Below are positions 7,931 through 16,229 of a stretch of 41,502 nucleotides of DNA, piece by piece. A model generated the notes under the pieces. That model had not been told where the DNA came from. It saw only the letters and a program-made list of their open reading frames with translations, and ran no database searches. The position numbers were made by a program, and so were the translations under genes. Each line of letters opens with the position of its first letter. The first letter of the stretch is position 1. Source of the DNA: Chloroflexota bacterium (lineage in GTDB: Bacteria; Chloroflexota; Anaerolineae; UBA4142); the NCBI GenBank assembly GCA_016200825.1, contig JACQEA010000335.1:1-41502 (forward strand). Reading direction: 5' to 3'.

Positions 7931-8168
7931 AGACAACACTGGCGCGTCGGCTCGTTGATCCGACACAAAAACGTCCAATGCAATTGCAAATTTCCAATGG
8001 CAATCAAGACAATATCATCAGCGGAAAACTGAATGCGGAAGACGTACACGTTACTCGCAACGCCAGACCGCCGCTCAAGTCCGGCAGTGGTGCGACGAAG
8101 CGCGACTGTGCATAAAGTGGTTTCATGAACAAGAAAGCGGTTTAACTATCCGCGCAAGCAAAAAGTAG
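7927..8168 (+). pseudogene. intergenic remnant, possible degraded C-terminus of a methyltransferase or related gene
   Basis: This is the longest gap in the operon. One frame gives a 62-codon reading frame from the ATG at 7927 (overlapping the aminotransferase stop) to 8115, with low-complexity polar composition and no recognisable domain. Another frame, open from 7959 to the TAG at 8166-8168, lacks an ATG. Its last 35 residues look protein-like (AAQVRQWCDEARLCIKWF then SGLTIRASKK), resembling the C-terminal end of some SAM-dependent methyltransferases. The two frames together suggest a truncated, frameshifted remnant rather than a working gene. The alternative is plain spacer that happens to stay open. 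No promoter was seen in it. Confidence 0.3.
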
Positions 8169-8176
8169 GCGACGAT

Positions 8177-10048
8177 ATGTGTGGGATTTGCGGAGTACTT
8201 GAGCTGAGCGGGCAATCCGTCTCCGCGCAAATGATCGCTAAGATGAATGAGACCATCCGGCATCGCGGTCCGGATGGTGATGGCGTTTGGGTTGAGGGTC
8301 CGATTGGACTAGGCAATCGTCGTTTGGCAATTATTGACCTGTCTCTGTCCGGTCATCAGCCAATGAGCAATGAGACCGGTGATGTGATCATTGTTTATAA
8401 TGGTGAGTTGTACAACTATCAAAGCTTGCGGATCGAACTGGAAGCGGCAGGGCATTGCTTTCATTCGCGCAGTGATACGGAAACGATTGTCCACGCGTAT
8501 GAAGAATGGGGCACGGCATGCTTGGAGCGATTCAATGGGATGTTTGCCTTTGCTATCTGGGACAAAAGCAATCAGCAACTATTCTTGGCGCGCGATCGTT
8601 TTGGCGTCAAACCCTTATATTATTACTGTGACAAGGAAAAGTTTGTCTTTGGATCCGAAATCAAAGCGATTCTGGCGTATCCCGGCATTCCGCGCAAGAT
8701 CTGCTTTCCGGCGCTCAATGAGTATTTTACCTTTCAGAATGGCCTGACCGATCTAACGCTTTTCGATGGCATTCGGCTATTGCCGCATGGGCATTCAATG
8801 ACGTTGAAACCGGCAGGCCACCTTGTGCAACGCCAGTACTGGGATTTTCCGATTGGGCGAGAGCGTTCCCCGCAATCCCCTGAAGAAGATACTGCCGAAG
8901 AACTGTATCATTTGTTTACGCAAGCCGTGACGCGGCAGTTGGTGAGCGATGTTCCGATTGCCAGTTACCTGAGCGGCGGAATGGATTCTGGTTCGATCAC
9001 TGCCGTCGCGCGACAGCACTTGGGACGCTTGATGACTTTTACCGGAGGCTTTGATCTTTCGTCCGCGTCTGGAATGGAATTGGGTTTTGACGAGCGCGCC
9101 AATTCGGAGATGCTCGCCAACCGATTCAAGACCGAACACTACGAGATGGTGCTCCATGCTGGCGATATGGAGAATATCATGCCAGAATTGATCTGGCATT
9201 TGGAAGACTTGCGCGTGGGTCAATGCTATCCCAACTATTACATTGCGCGATTGGCCGGCAAGTTTGTAAAAGTTGTTCTTTCCGGTACTGGCGGCGATGA
9301 ACTCTTTGGCGGTTATCCGTGGCGTTACTATCGCGGACTTAACAGTCACGGTGCAGGCGATTATTACCGGAACTATTACGAGTTCTGGCAACGTCTGGTG
9401 CCGGATGAAGACAAGCCTGCGCTATTCAACTCTGCAACCTACCAACAGATCAGCGGTCACTCGACTTTCGATGTCTTTCGAAATGTTTTTGGGCAAAGCA
9501 ATCCGGTGCTGAAAACCAGCGCGGATTTTGTTGATGCGTCGCTCTATTTTGAAGCCAAGACTTTTTTGCAGGGCTTGCTCGTCGTCGAAGACAAGATCAG
9601 CATGGCTCACTCTTTGGAAACGCGCGTGCCGTTTTTGGACAACGACTTGGTGGATTTTGCTAGCCGACTTCCACCGCAATATAAACTGCGCGATCTCGAC
9701 CGGATCGCGCAACCCGTGAACGAAAACGAGGCAGGCAAGCGGCTGCTGTATCGCACGCAAGATGGCAAACTGATTCTGCGCCGCGCGATGCAACGGCTTA
9801 TTCCGCCCGAAGTGACGGAGCGCGTCAAGCAGGGATTCAGCGCGCCGGATGCGAGTTGGTTTCGCGGTGAAAGTATTGATTACGTGAACGGGTTGTTGCG
9901 CAATCCGAGTGCGCGAATCTACGAATACCTCAATCCAGTTTATATTAGCCAACGCTTGGACGAACATACCTCCGGAACCCGCAACCAGCGGCTGTTCATA
10001 TGGTCGCTACTCAGTTTCGAGTGGTGGTTGCGCAAGTTCTTGATTTAG
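8177..10048 (+). CDS. asnB: asparagine synthase (glutamine-hydrolysing) homolog 1
   Basis: The 623-aa two-domain AsnB homolog starts with MCGICG, so Cys2 is available as the class II glutamine amidotransferase nucleophile. The glutaminase motifs RHRGPDGDG and LYNGELYNY follow. The synthetase domain has the ATP-binding loop SGGMDS (266-271), SGTGGDELFGGY and a C-terminal helical region. In surface-glycan clusters such homologs are thought to amidate uronic acid carboxylates (as proposed for WbpS) rather than make asparagine. The diacetamido-mannuronic acid predicted upstream is a fitting acceptor (inference). AGTAGG about 7 nt upstream serves as the ribosome-binding site. It is the first of three AsnB homologs in the window. 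Confidence 0.88.
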   Translation: MCGICGVLELSGQSVSAQMIAKMNETIRHRGPDGDGVWVEGPIGLGNRRLAIIDLSLSGHQPMSNETGDVIIVYNGELYNYQSLRIELEAAGHCFHSRSDTETIVHAYEEWGTACLERFNGMFAFAIWDKSNQQLFLARDRFGVKPLYYYCDKEKFVFGSEIKAILAYPGIPRKICFPALNEYFTFQNGLTDLTLFDGIRLLPHGHSMTLKPAGHLVQRQYWDFPIGRERSPQSPEEDTAEELYHLFTQAVTRQLVSDVPIASYLSGGMDSGSITAVARQHLGRLMTFTGGFDLSSASGMELGFDERANSEMLANRFKTEHYEMVLHAGDMENIMPELIWHLEDLRVGQCYPNYYIARLAGKFVKVVLSGTGGDELFGGYPWRYYRGLNSHGAGDYYRNYYEFWQRLVPDEDKPALFNSATYQQISGHSTFDVFRNVFGQSNPVLKTSADFVDASLYFEAKTFLQGLLVVEDKISMAHSLETRVPFLDNDLVDFASRLPPQYKLRDLDRIAQPVNENEAGKRLLYRTQDGKLILRRAMQRLIPPEVTERVKQGFSAPDASWFRGESIDYVNGLLRNPSARIYEYLNPVYISQRLDEHTSGTRNQRLFIWSLLSFEWWLRKFLI

Positions 10049-10051
10049 ATT

Positions 10052-10873
10052 TTGCTAGACACGAATATGCCTACTCTGCGTGCCGAAATTGAATTGTTGA
10101 ATGAAATTCTTGCATGTTCTATGTGCCACACCTCGCTTGCCGTCACCGATAAAGACGTGCGGGTGGTATGTGCACGTTGTCTCTCTAGTTTTCGCAAAGG
10201 CGCAGTAATTTGGAATTTCATGCCAACGCAAATTGATTTGACTGCGCCGCGTTGGCAGGCTTGGCAGGAATTGCAGAAAAACGGCATGACGAGTTATCAT
10301 GCCGATCCCGAACATAATTTGGCGATCGGTGAGCGCGTGGATTGCCAGCAGTTCGCTGAATTCTGCGATTATCGCGGTTTGGTCCTGGACGTAGGTTGTG
10401 GCCCGCAACCAGTGCCGGCATATTTTGATCTCAACTGTCCGGCAACATACGTTGGCATCGATCCCCTGATCAACGATGTGCCAACTCATTTTTTGAAACT
10501 GAAGGCGCTAGGCGAGTTCTTACCGTTTCGCGCTGACGTGTTCGATCAAATTATTTTCGCCACAACGCTGGATCATTTTGTGGATGCGATTGCCGCATTG
10601 AAAGAAGCCGCGCGCGTCTGTGGTCCCACCGGTGTAATCAACGTGTGGTTGGGAGAAAAACGCGCTGATGCATCAAAGCCGGCGCTCTCGCATGAATGGT
10701 ATCGGCGGCTGCATAAACCCACGTTAGCGGAGGATGTTTTTCACTTTAAACGGCTTGACGCGGTAGCATTTGCAGAGTTGGCGCGAATCGCCGGGTTAAA
10801 GATGATTAAGATCGAAGAGCATCACATTGATGACTTTCGCACGAACTGGTTTTACAGACTCAAGGCAGGTTAG
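10052..10873 (+). CDS. class I SAM-dependent methyltransferase with N-terminal zinc ribbon
   Basis: The protein has 273 aa from a TTG at 10052; an ATG at 10067 would remove five residues, and neither has a clear ribosome-binding site. Two cysteine pairs (Cys22-x2-Cys25 and Cys40-x2-Cys43) form a probable zinc ribbon like Trm112. A Rossmann methyltransferase domain follows, with motif I VLDVGCGP (111-118) and GIDPL as the acidic second strand. It lies 3 nt after the asparagine synthase homolog and 5 nt before an SDR. A sugar- or lipid-linked glycan methyltransferase is likely, but the acceptor is unknown. An AsnB-methyltransferase pair also occurs at 27225-30028. Confidence 0.75.
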   Translation: MLDTNMPTLRAEIELLNEILACSMCHTSLAVTDKDVRVVCARCLSSFRKGAVIWNFMPTQIDLTAPRWQAWQELQKNGMTSYHADPEHNLAIGERVDCQQFAEFCDYRGLVLDVGCGPQPVPAYFDLNCPATYVGIDPLINDVPTHFLKLKALGEFLPFRADVFDQIIFATTLDHFVDAIAALKEAARVCGPTGVINVWLGEKRADASKPALSHEWYRRLHKPTLAEDVFHFKRLDAVAFAELARIAGLKMIKIEEHHIDDFRTNWFYRLKAG

Positions 10874-10878
10874 AGGTA

Positions 10879-11718
10879 GTGAAGATTTTGTTGACCGGTT
10901 CCACCGGTTATATCGGTAGACAATTGCTGAAACGTTTAATGCCAACGCACGAAGTGATCGAGGTTTGCCGAACGACCGGCTACGATCTCTCGCAATCCGG
11001 ATGGACGCTTCACCTGCCGAATCAAAATGTAGATGTAGTGATCCATCTTGCCCAGTCTCGCCATTATCGCGAATTTCCTGCCGGGGCGGAAGATATGTTC
11101 CGTGTGAACGTGGCAAGTACATTCGATTTACTCGATTGGGCGCGACACCACAACGTCAAACACTTTGTCTTTGTGTCTACCGGGAACGTGTACAAGCCGA
11201 GTGGCTCCAAGTTGAGCGAAAGTGCCGAATGCTTGCCGGTGTCAATGTATGGAGCGAGCAAGCTCGCAGCCGAAATCTTGCTGCATCCGTTTAGCACTTT
11301 TTTCCAAATCTCAATTCCGCGCTTGTTTGGAGTTTACGGACCTAATCAGAATCAGATGCTGATCGCTGATATGATCGCGCGGGTACGGACGGGACAAACG
11401 ATCACGCTTGCGGGCGGTGTGGGACTCCATCTAACGCCAATGTTTGTCGACGACTGCATCAGCGCGCTGATGGGTTTGCTTACTGCCGGTTTGCCGCAGC
11501 CTGTTACTGTTTTGAATTTCGCCGGCGATCAAGTGTTGTCTCTCGGCGAGATCGTTAACGAGATTGGGCAACAGTTGAGCGTTGAGCCGTGTATAACGGT
11601 CACAAGCGAGTTGCCGCGCTATTTTTGCGCGGACAATACCGCATTGAAAACATACTGGCGCGATTTCACGTCGTTTGCGGCGGGTTTGCGCATGACTTTG
11701 CGCCTCGATGAAAATTGA
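10879..11718 (+). CDS. NAD-dependent epimerase/dehydratase (extended SDR)
   Basis: The 279-aa SDR has TGSTGYIG (6-13), FVSTGNVY, the catalytic MYGASK (Tyr-x-x-x-Lys), RLFGVYGPNQ and a C-terminal MFVDDCISAL region. The GTG start at 10879 is preceded by GAGGTA at a good distance. It is short for an epimerase and lacks the long C-terminal substrate-binding part of GalE, so a 4-ketoreductase or dTDP-sugar reductase-like role is possible. It lies between the methyltransferase and the deacetylase-like gene, and its stop overlaps the possible TTG start of the latter. Family is sure; reaction is not. Confidence 0.82.
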   Translation: MKILLTGSTGYIGRQLLKRLMPTHEVIEVCRTTGYDLSQSGWTLHLPNQNVDVVIHLAQSRHYREFPAGAEDMFRVNVASTFDLLDWARHHNVKHFVFVSTGNVYKPSGSKLSESAECLPVSMYGASKLAAEILLHPFSTFFQISIPRLFGVYGPNQNQMLIADMIARVRTGQTITLAGGVGLHLTPMFVDDCISALMGLLTAGLPQPVTVLNFAGDQVLSLGEIVNEIGQQLSVEPCITVTSELPRYFCADNTALKTYWRDFTSFAAGLRMTLRLDEN

Positions 11719-11732
11719 AGGAACTGCTCCTG

Positions 11733-12479
11733 ATGGATTATCATTTTGAAGATTTCACCGAGACAGAATATCGTCACTTGATCCAATTAGCAAAATTGAA
11801 TTGGGAATTTGTTCTTTTCCCTGACTATCGAAAGGCCGGCAAGGTTTGCTTGTGGCGGCACGATATGGATTTTTCAGTTCACCGCGCATATCGGTTGGCA
11901 CAGATTGAAGCGGAAGAAGGGGTGCGAGCGACTTATCTTATCCTTTTGCACAGCGAGTTCTATAATCCGCTCGAGAACCAAGTAGCAGACCTAATTCACC
12001 GTATCCAGAAACTTGGACACTCGTTTGGACTCCATTTCGATCCTAGGTTCTATGTGGAGCAAATCTCCAAAGAAAAATCGCTGATTGATTTCGTGAAGTG
12101 TGAAAGAGATTTCCTAGAACAGATTTTTGATGTTGAAATTCAGTCTTTTTCAATCCATCAACCTGACTTGGGAGGTAATTGGTTAGATATTAACGAAGAC
12201 GAAATTGCTGGTATGGTCAATGCTTACGGAAGCTATATTAGAGAAAATTATTCCTATGTTTCAGATTCGAACGGCTATTGGCGCCATCGGAGATTGAGAG
12301 AGGTTTTGGAGGCAAAGGAAGAAACCAAGTTACACATTCTAACACACCCGGAACTCTGGACACTGGAAACTATGAGTCCGCGCGCCCGCGTCACTCGTTG
12401 TATTGAGGGTCGCGCAGCATGGCAGCATCGGTGGTATGATGATGTACTTGCAAAGGCTGGTCGTGAAAATGTTAGATAG
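11733..12479 (+). CDS. polysaccharide deacetylase-like protein
   Basis: The 248-aa protein starts at an ATG at 11733 with AAGGA about 10 nt upstream; a TTG at 11715 would add six residues. It carries WRHDMDFSVHRAY, a variant of the first NodB-fold metal motif (usually TFDDG), then GLHFDPRF and a late LTHPELW. Together these suggest a metal-dependent carbohydrate esterase-type barrel. A role in removing an acetyl group from an amino sugar or modifying the glycan is plausible, but the variant first motif leaves catalysis unproven. Its codon style is unlike its neighbours: the CGCG tetranucleotide, frequent elsewhere, is rare here, a possible sign of transfer. Confidence 0.65.
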   Translation: MDYHFEDFTETEYRHLIQLAKLNWEFVLFPDYRKAGKVCLWRHDMDFSVHRAYRLAQIEAEEGVRATYLILLHSEFYNPLENQVADLIHRIQKLGHSFGLHFDPRFYVEQISKEKSLIDFVKCERDFLEQIFDVEIQSFSIHQPDLGGNWLDINEDEIAGMVNAYGSYIRENYSYVSDSNGYWRHRRLREVLEAKEETKLHILTHPELWTLETMSPRARVTRCIEGRAAWQHRWYDDVLAKAGRENVR

Positions 12480-12511
12480 TCTGTTGTGTTCTTTTGTTGA
12501 AAGTTGAATTG

Positions 12512-13078
12512 ATGCCTAGCAAAGACTCCCCTCGTGGATATTCTCGAAACAAAATGCTCAAGTCTGACCATTTAATGCTTGCTCCGATCACATCAGAAGA
12601 TTCGCCGACACTTTGGAAGTGGATTAACAACCGCGAACAAGTACTATTCAGCGCGCAGTACAAGCCCGTACACAAAAGCCAACACGAAGAATGGTTCGCT
12701 TCGATTCAACGGCGCAGTGATGTTGTAATTTTTGGGATTCGCCTGCAAGAGACGAATAAACTTATCGGCAGCTGCCAACTGCATAGCATTCATCCGGTTC
12801 ATCGCACGGCGGAACTGCAAATTCGGATTGGCGAAGTTAGCGAGCGAGGCAAAGGATATGGCACGGAGGCAACCAACCAGCTTCTCCTATTTGCATTCAA
12901 GGATCTGAATTTGCATCGCGTTTACTTGCATGTCTTGGGTGACAACGCGGCGGCGCTCCGCATGTACGAAAAAATTGGATTCAAACGCGAAGGGGCGCTA
13001 CGCCAAGCCGCATATATCGATGGCAAGTATCTAGATGTGGTGGTGATGGGTATTTTGCGAGAAGAGTATGCGCGCTAG
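12512..13078 (+). CDS. GNAT-family N-acetyltransferase (RimJ/RimL-like)
   Basis: The protein has 188 aa from the ATG at 12512; a TTG at 12494 and an ATG at 12554 are alternatives, the last beginning right at the conserved domain. The acetyl-CoA site RGKGYGTEA and the following HRVYLHVLGDN, with ALRMYEKIGF and an EGALRQAAYIDGKYLD tail, are classic for RimJ/L-type GNAT enzymes. Similar enzymes acetylate amino sugars (PseH is an example), so it may act on the amino sugar made by the SDR and aminotransferase at 5805-7930 (inference). The last 11 nt overlap the WbqC-like gene. Confidence 0.82.
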   Translation: MPSKDSPRGYSRNKMLKSDHLMLAPITSEDSPTLWKWINNREQVLFSAQYKPVHKSQHEEWFASIQRRSDVVIFGIRLQETNKLIGSCQLHSIHPVHRTAELQIRIGEVSERGKGYGTEATNQLLLFAFKDLNLHRVYLHVLGDNAAALRMYEKIGFKREGALRQAAYIDGKYLDVVVMGILREEYAR

Positions 13079-13775
13079 AAAATTAGTGGCGATTCACCAG
13101 CCAAATTTTTTCCCATGGCTGGGTTACTTTGCCAAGATTGCGCGCGCCGATGTTTTTATATTTCTCGATTGTGTTCAGTTTCCCAAGACCGGCGGTACCT
13201 GGACAAATCGTGTGCAAATGATAGTAGGTGGCAAGGCGGCGTGGGTTTCCGTGCCTGTCGTGCGAATCTATCACGGTGTCCGGCGAATTGACGAAATGCA
13301 CTTCAATTCGGCAACGCCGTGGCGGGAGCATTTGCTCAAAGTTTTGCAAACCAACTACGGACGCGCGCCGTTCTATGAAAAAGTGGCCCCATTTCTTACA
13401 GAGCTGGTTAACCAACCAACTGACATGATAGCGGATTATAATATGACTATCGTGCGTGCGCTCGCAGGCAAGTTGGAATTGGATAATTCTAAACTCGTTG
13501 CCAGTTCGGCTATTGCCGTGTGCGGTCAAGCGACCGAGATGTTGTGCGCGCTCGTACACGCGGTTGGAGGGACCGCATATCTGGCGGGCGGCGGTGCATC
13601 AGACTATCAGGAGGACGCACTGTTCGTGCAGAACAACATTGAGTTGATTTATCAGAATTTCCAGCAACCTGTTTATCCGCAATTCAATACGACCGAGTTC
13701 GTACCGGGTCTCTCAATAGTGGACGCGTTGATGAACTGCGGATTTCAAGGTACTCGCGCACTGTTAGAGTCCTAG
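13068..13775 (+). CDS. WbqC-like family protein
   Basis: The 235-aa protein has the hallmark N-terminal IHQPNFFPWLGYF and a following FLDCVQF, with a late YLAGGGASDY and EFVPGLSIVDAL. These mark the WbqC-like family found in O-antigen and amino-sugar clusters. Its members are not well characterised; I recall a proposal that they transfer an amino acid such as glycine to an amino sugar, and I am not certain of it. The preceding gene encodes a GNAT acetyltransferase and overlaps it by 11 nt. The two may decorate the same sugar amine, or different amines on the glycan. Family is sure, reaction is not. Confidence 0.85.
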   Translation: MRARKLVAIHQPNFFPWLGYFAKIARADVFIFLDCVQFPKTGGTWTNRVQMIVGGKAAWVSVPVVRIYHGVRRIDEMHFNSATPWREHLLKVLQTNYGRAPFYEKVAPFLTELVNQPTDMIADYNMTIVRALAGKLELDNSKLVASSAIAVCGQATEMLCALVHAVGGTAYLAGGGASDYQEDALFVQNNIELIYQNFQQPVYPQFNTTEFVPGLSIVDALMNCGFQGTRALLES

Positions 13776-13789
13776 ACCAAGCGTGAGTA

Positions 13790-14998
13790 ATGATTAATCA
13801 CGACTCGCCCTTGATTCAACTCGACCACCTGAGCAAAGCGTTCACGATCTATGATGAACGCGGCGATCGCGCGCGTGAACTATTCGGTGGTAGCAAGCGC
13901 GGTGTAGAGTTCTTCGCGCTCCGTGATCTTTCTCTTTCCCTTCGCGCGGGCGAGGTACTTGGTGTGATTGGTCCTAACGGCTCAGGCAAAAGTACGCTCT
14001 TGAAAATCATAGCGGGGATGCTTCCTCCAACTCAGGGCGATCTCACCGTGGGTGGCAAGATTCACTCTATCTTTGAACTCTCCAGCGGCTTGAATGTGTA
14101 TCTGACCGGGCGTGGAAACATCTACCAAAAAGCTAACCTGATGGGCTTGACCCGTACGGAAATTGACCAACGTCTGGCTGATCTTATCGCTTTTACTGAG
14201 TTGGACGAATTCATAGACTTGCCGGTGCAGACTTATTCCACCGGAATGCAAGCACGCTTGGCATTTGCGATCGCGACGGCTACAGAGGCGGATGTTTTTT
14301 TGATTGACGAAATCCTTTCTGTCGGCGACGAATACTTTCAAGGGCAATGCCGTCGGCGCGTCCGCGAATTGGTTGGCAACGGTAAAGCGGCGATCATCGC
14401 GACGCATGACATCGCCGCCTTTCTCCGCTTGTGTCATCGAGGGATCTTTCTAGACAAAGGGCGAATTGTTTCCGAAGGCGACCCATTGCGTGTCTTGGAA
14501 TCGTATGTCTCGAGCGGGAATATCACATCGCCGCGACCAGAAGGAATGGAGATCACTCGTCTCGAGGTGGAACGGCGTCCGGATATGTTAAACATCTACA
14601 TTCACTATCGCGCGACTCTGGACATTGACGCGCTCGACGTGGTGATCGCGATTGAAAAAATTGACCCGGAAATCGGATGGGAAACTTGTATTTTGGAACC
14701 CAATTTCAACTCTGGCTTTGAGATTCGCGGAATTCACGCAGGTGAGACCGGCACGTTTGTGATGAGTTGCCCGGCGGTATTTGCCGGCAAGGGGCGTTAT
14801 TATGTTACTGGAGTTGTGCGCCCGGCAACAGGCAGTATGACGATTCCTACGGCGCATTACGACTCGGTGGGCTGGTTACAAAAAGATTTTGACAGCTATT
14901 TCGAGATTGCAGATGGCGGCGAAGCGCTCTTTACGTATCCGGTTCAATGGATTCATCAGCCCAACTCTTTTGCGAAGAGAGATAATGTCACCGGTTAA
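13790..14998 (+). CDS. wzt: ABC transporter ATP-binding protein, Wzt type 1, with C-terminal glycan-recognition domain
   Basis: The 402-aa protein has an ABC ATPase domain of about 250 residues: Walker A GPNGSGKST (61-69), signature YSTGMQARLAF, Walker B FLIDEILSVGD and the H-loop histidine in ATHD. A C-terminal region of about 150 residues follows, typical of Wzt proteins that recognise the exported glycan. With a Wzm permease it would export a finished lipid-linked polysaccharide across the membrane. The gene ends 14 nt inside the next one, a second and clearly different Wzt-type ATPase (14985-16226). There is only one permease gene, so the two ATPases may form a heterodimer. Start ATG at 13790. 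Confidence 0.92.
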   Translation: MINHDSPLIQLDHLSKAFTIYDERGDRARELFGGSKRGVEFFALRDLSLSLRAGEVLGVIGPNGSGKSTLLKIIAGMLPPTQGDLTVGGKIHSIFELSSGLNVYLTGRGNIYQKANLMGLTRTEIDQRLADLIAFTELDEFIDLPVQTYSTGMQARLAFAIATATEADVFLIDEILSVGDEYFQGQCRRRVRELVGNGKAAIIATHDIAAFLRLCHRGIFLDKGRIVSEGDPLRVLESYVSSGNITSPRPEGMEITRLEVERRPDMLNIYIHYRATLDIDALDVVIAIEKIDPEIGWETCILEPNFNSGFEIRGIHAGETGTFVMSCPAVFAGKGRYYVTGVVRPATGSMTIPTAHYDSVGWLQKDFDSYFEIADGGEALFTYPVQWIHQPNSFAKRDNVTG

Positions 14999-16226
14999 TT
15001 CCCAAGACTTTGCCCTCCGTTTGGAAAACGTCGAAAAAATCTATTACCCTCGCTACACTGGCATCCGTTCCATTCTGCGGCATGGGATATGGGGCGAATC
15101 AAAGAGCGCGCGGCATGATGCAATTTGGGCGTTGAACAACGTAAATCTCTCCATCCCGCGTGGGGAAATTCTTGGTATCGTCGGCGCGAACGGCGCCGGT
15201 AAAAGCACTCTATTGCGAATCATTGCTGGATTGACATTTCCAACGCGGGGCAAAATTCACGTCAATGGACGCCTATCCGCAATGCTAACGCTCGCCGCGG
15301 GCTTGTACCCGGAATTGACCGGACGCAAGAATATTTACACGATGGGAATGTACTATGGACGCTCGCGACAACAGGTCGAGCAGCGGATGGATGAGATCAT
15401 CGAGTTTGCCGCTTTGGGCGAATTCATTGATCATCCTTTCCGCACCTATTCTTCCGGGATGCAAGCCCGGCTCGCCTTTTCTATTGTCACCGGTTTCGGT
15501 TTCAACGAAATCCTATTGATTGATGAAGCGTTAGGTGCAGGCGACGCGCGTTTTGCCGCCAAATCCGCAAGTCGGATGCGTGAGTTGATTAGACAAGGGA
15601 GGACGGTTCTGCTCGTCTCGCACAACAACGCGGCGATTGCCAGTTTGTGCTGCCGCGCGGTTTGGCTCGATCACGGCAAGGTCGTTATGGACGGCGACGC
15701 GGCGCAAGTGGCAAGAGCATACTCGGAACATTCCGCCAAGCGGCAACAGCAGAGGTTTGACACCAGTCTCCCACGCGTCAAGAATCAGAGGGGGCACGCG
15801 GGTTTTTCTATTGAGCGCGTTGAGTTGTTGGATCGCAACGACAACTTATGCGCTGCGTTCCAGCTCAGCGAGCCGATGCGCATACGGATTCATTATCGTT
15901 CCTCCGCGCGCTTGAACGAAGTTGAATTTCGTTTGTCGCTTCGCCGCGCCGATGGTGCGCGGATGTTGGAAGCGTCCGCACAGCAGTCGAGATTGAGACT
16001 GGAAGATCGGGGGATGGTGGATGCCTTGATAGACCAGATTCGTTTTGCCCAAGGGGCGTACATCCTCGACGTTTCCGCGTGGAGTGCAACAGGTGAAATG
16101 CTCGCGCTGTTCCAGACATCATTCCAGGTCAATGATCCACATTATGCAGAGCGCGGCGGAATTCCTCTCTTCTTTCCACCTGTCAACTGGGAGTGGATCC
16201 GCACGCCGCCCAATGGAGAAACATAA
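14985..16226 (+). CDS. wzt: ABC transporter ATP-binding protein, Wzt type 2
   Basis: The 413-aa protein has Walker A GANGAGKST (67-75), signature YSSGMQARLAF, Walker B LLIDEALGAGD and H-loop VSHN. It also carries its own C-terminal domain (about 260-413) with no obvious similarity to that of the preceding ATPase. I prefer the ATG at 14985 (AGAGAG just upstream) over a longer in-frame start at 14889, because the longer N-terminus would read through the coding end of the previous gene and the homologous region starts after it. The two ATPases plus one permease are an unusual exporter composition. This one may be a catalytic partner or select another form of glycan (inference). Confidence 0.9.
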   Translation: MSPVNSQDFALRLENVEKIYYPRYTGIRSILRHGIWGESKSARHDAIWALNNVNLSIPRGEILGIVGANGAGKSTLLRIIAGLTFPTRGKIHVNGRLSAMLTLAAGLYPELTGRKNIYTMGMYYGRSRQQVEQRMDEIIEFAALGEFIDHPFRTYSSGMQARLAFSIVTGFGFNEILLIDEALGAGDARFAAKSASRMRELIRQGRTVLLVSHNNAAIASLCCRAVWLDHGKVVMDGDAAQVARAYSEHSAKRQQQRFDTSLPRVKNQRGHAGFSIERVELLDRNDNLCAAFQLSEPMRIRIHYRSSARLNEVEFRLSLRRADGARMLEASAQQSRLRLEDRGMVDALIDQIRFAQGAYILDVSAWSATGEMLALFQTSFQVNDPHYAERGGIPLFFPPVNWEWIRTPPNGET

Positions 16227-16229
16227 CTC

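Noticed and set aside
10757..10770. Sequence CGCGGTAGCAT resembling the ops element (GGCGGTAG) used by RfaH
   Set aside because: It lies inside the methyltransferase coding region, lacks the first G and is nowhere near the operon start; no JUMPstart context was seen.
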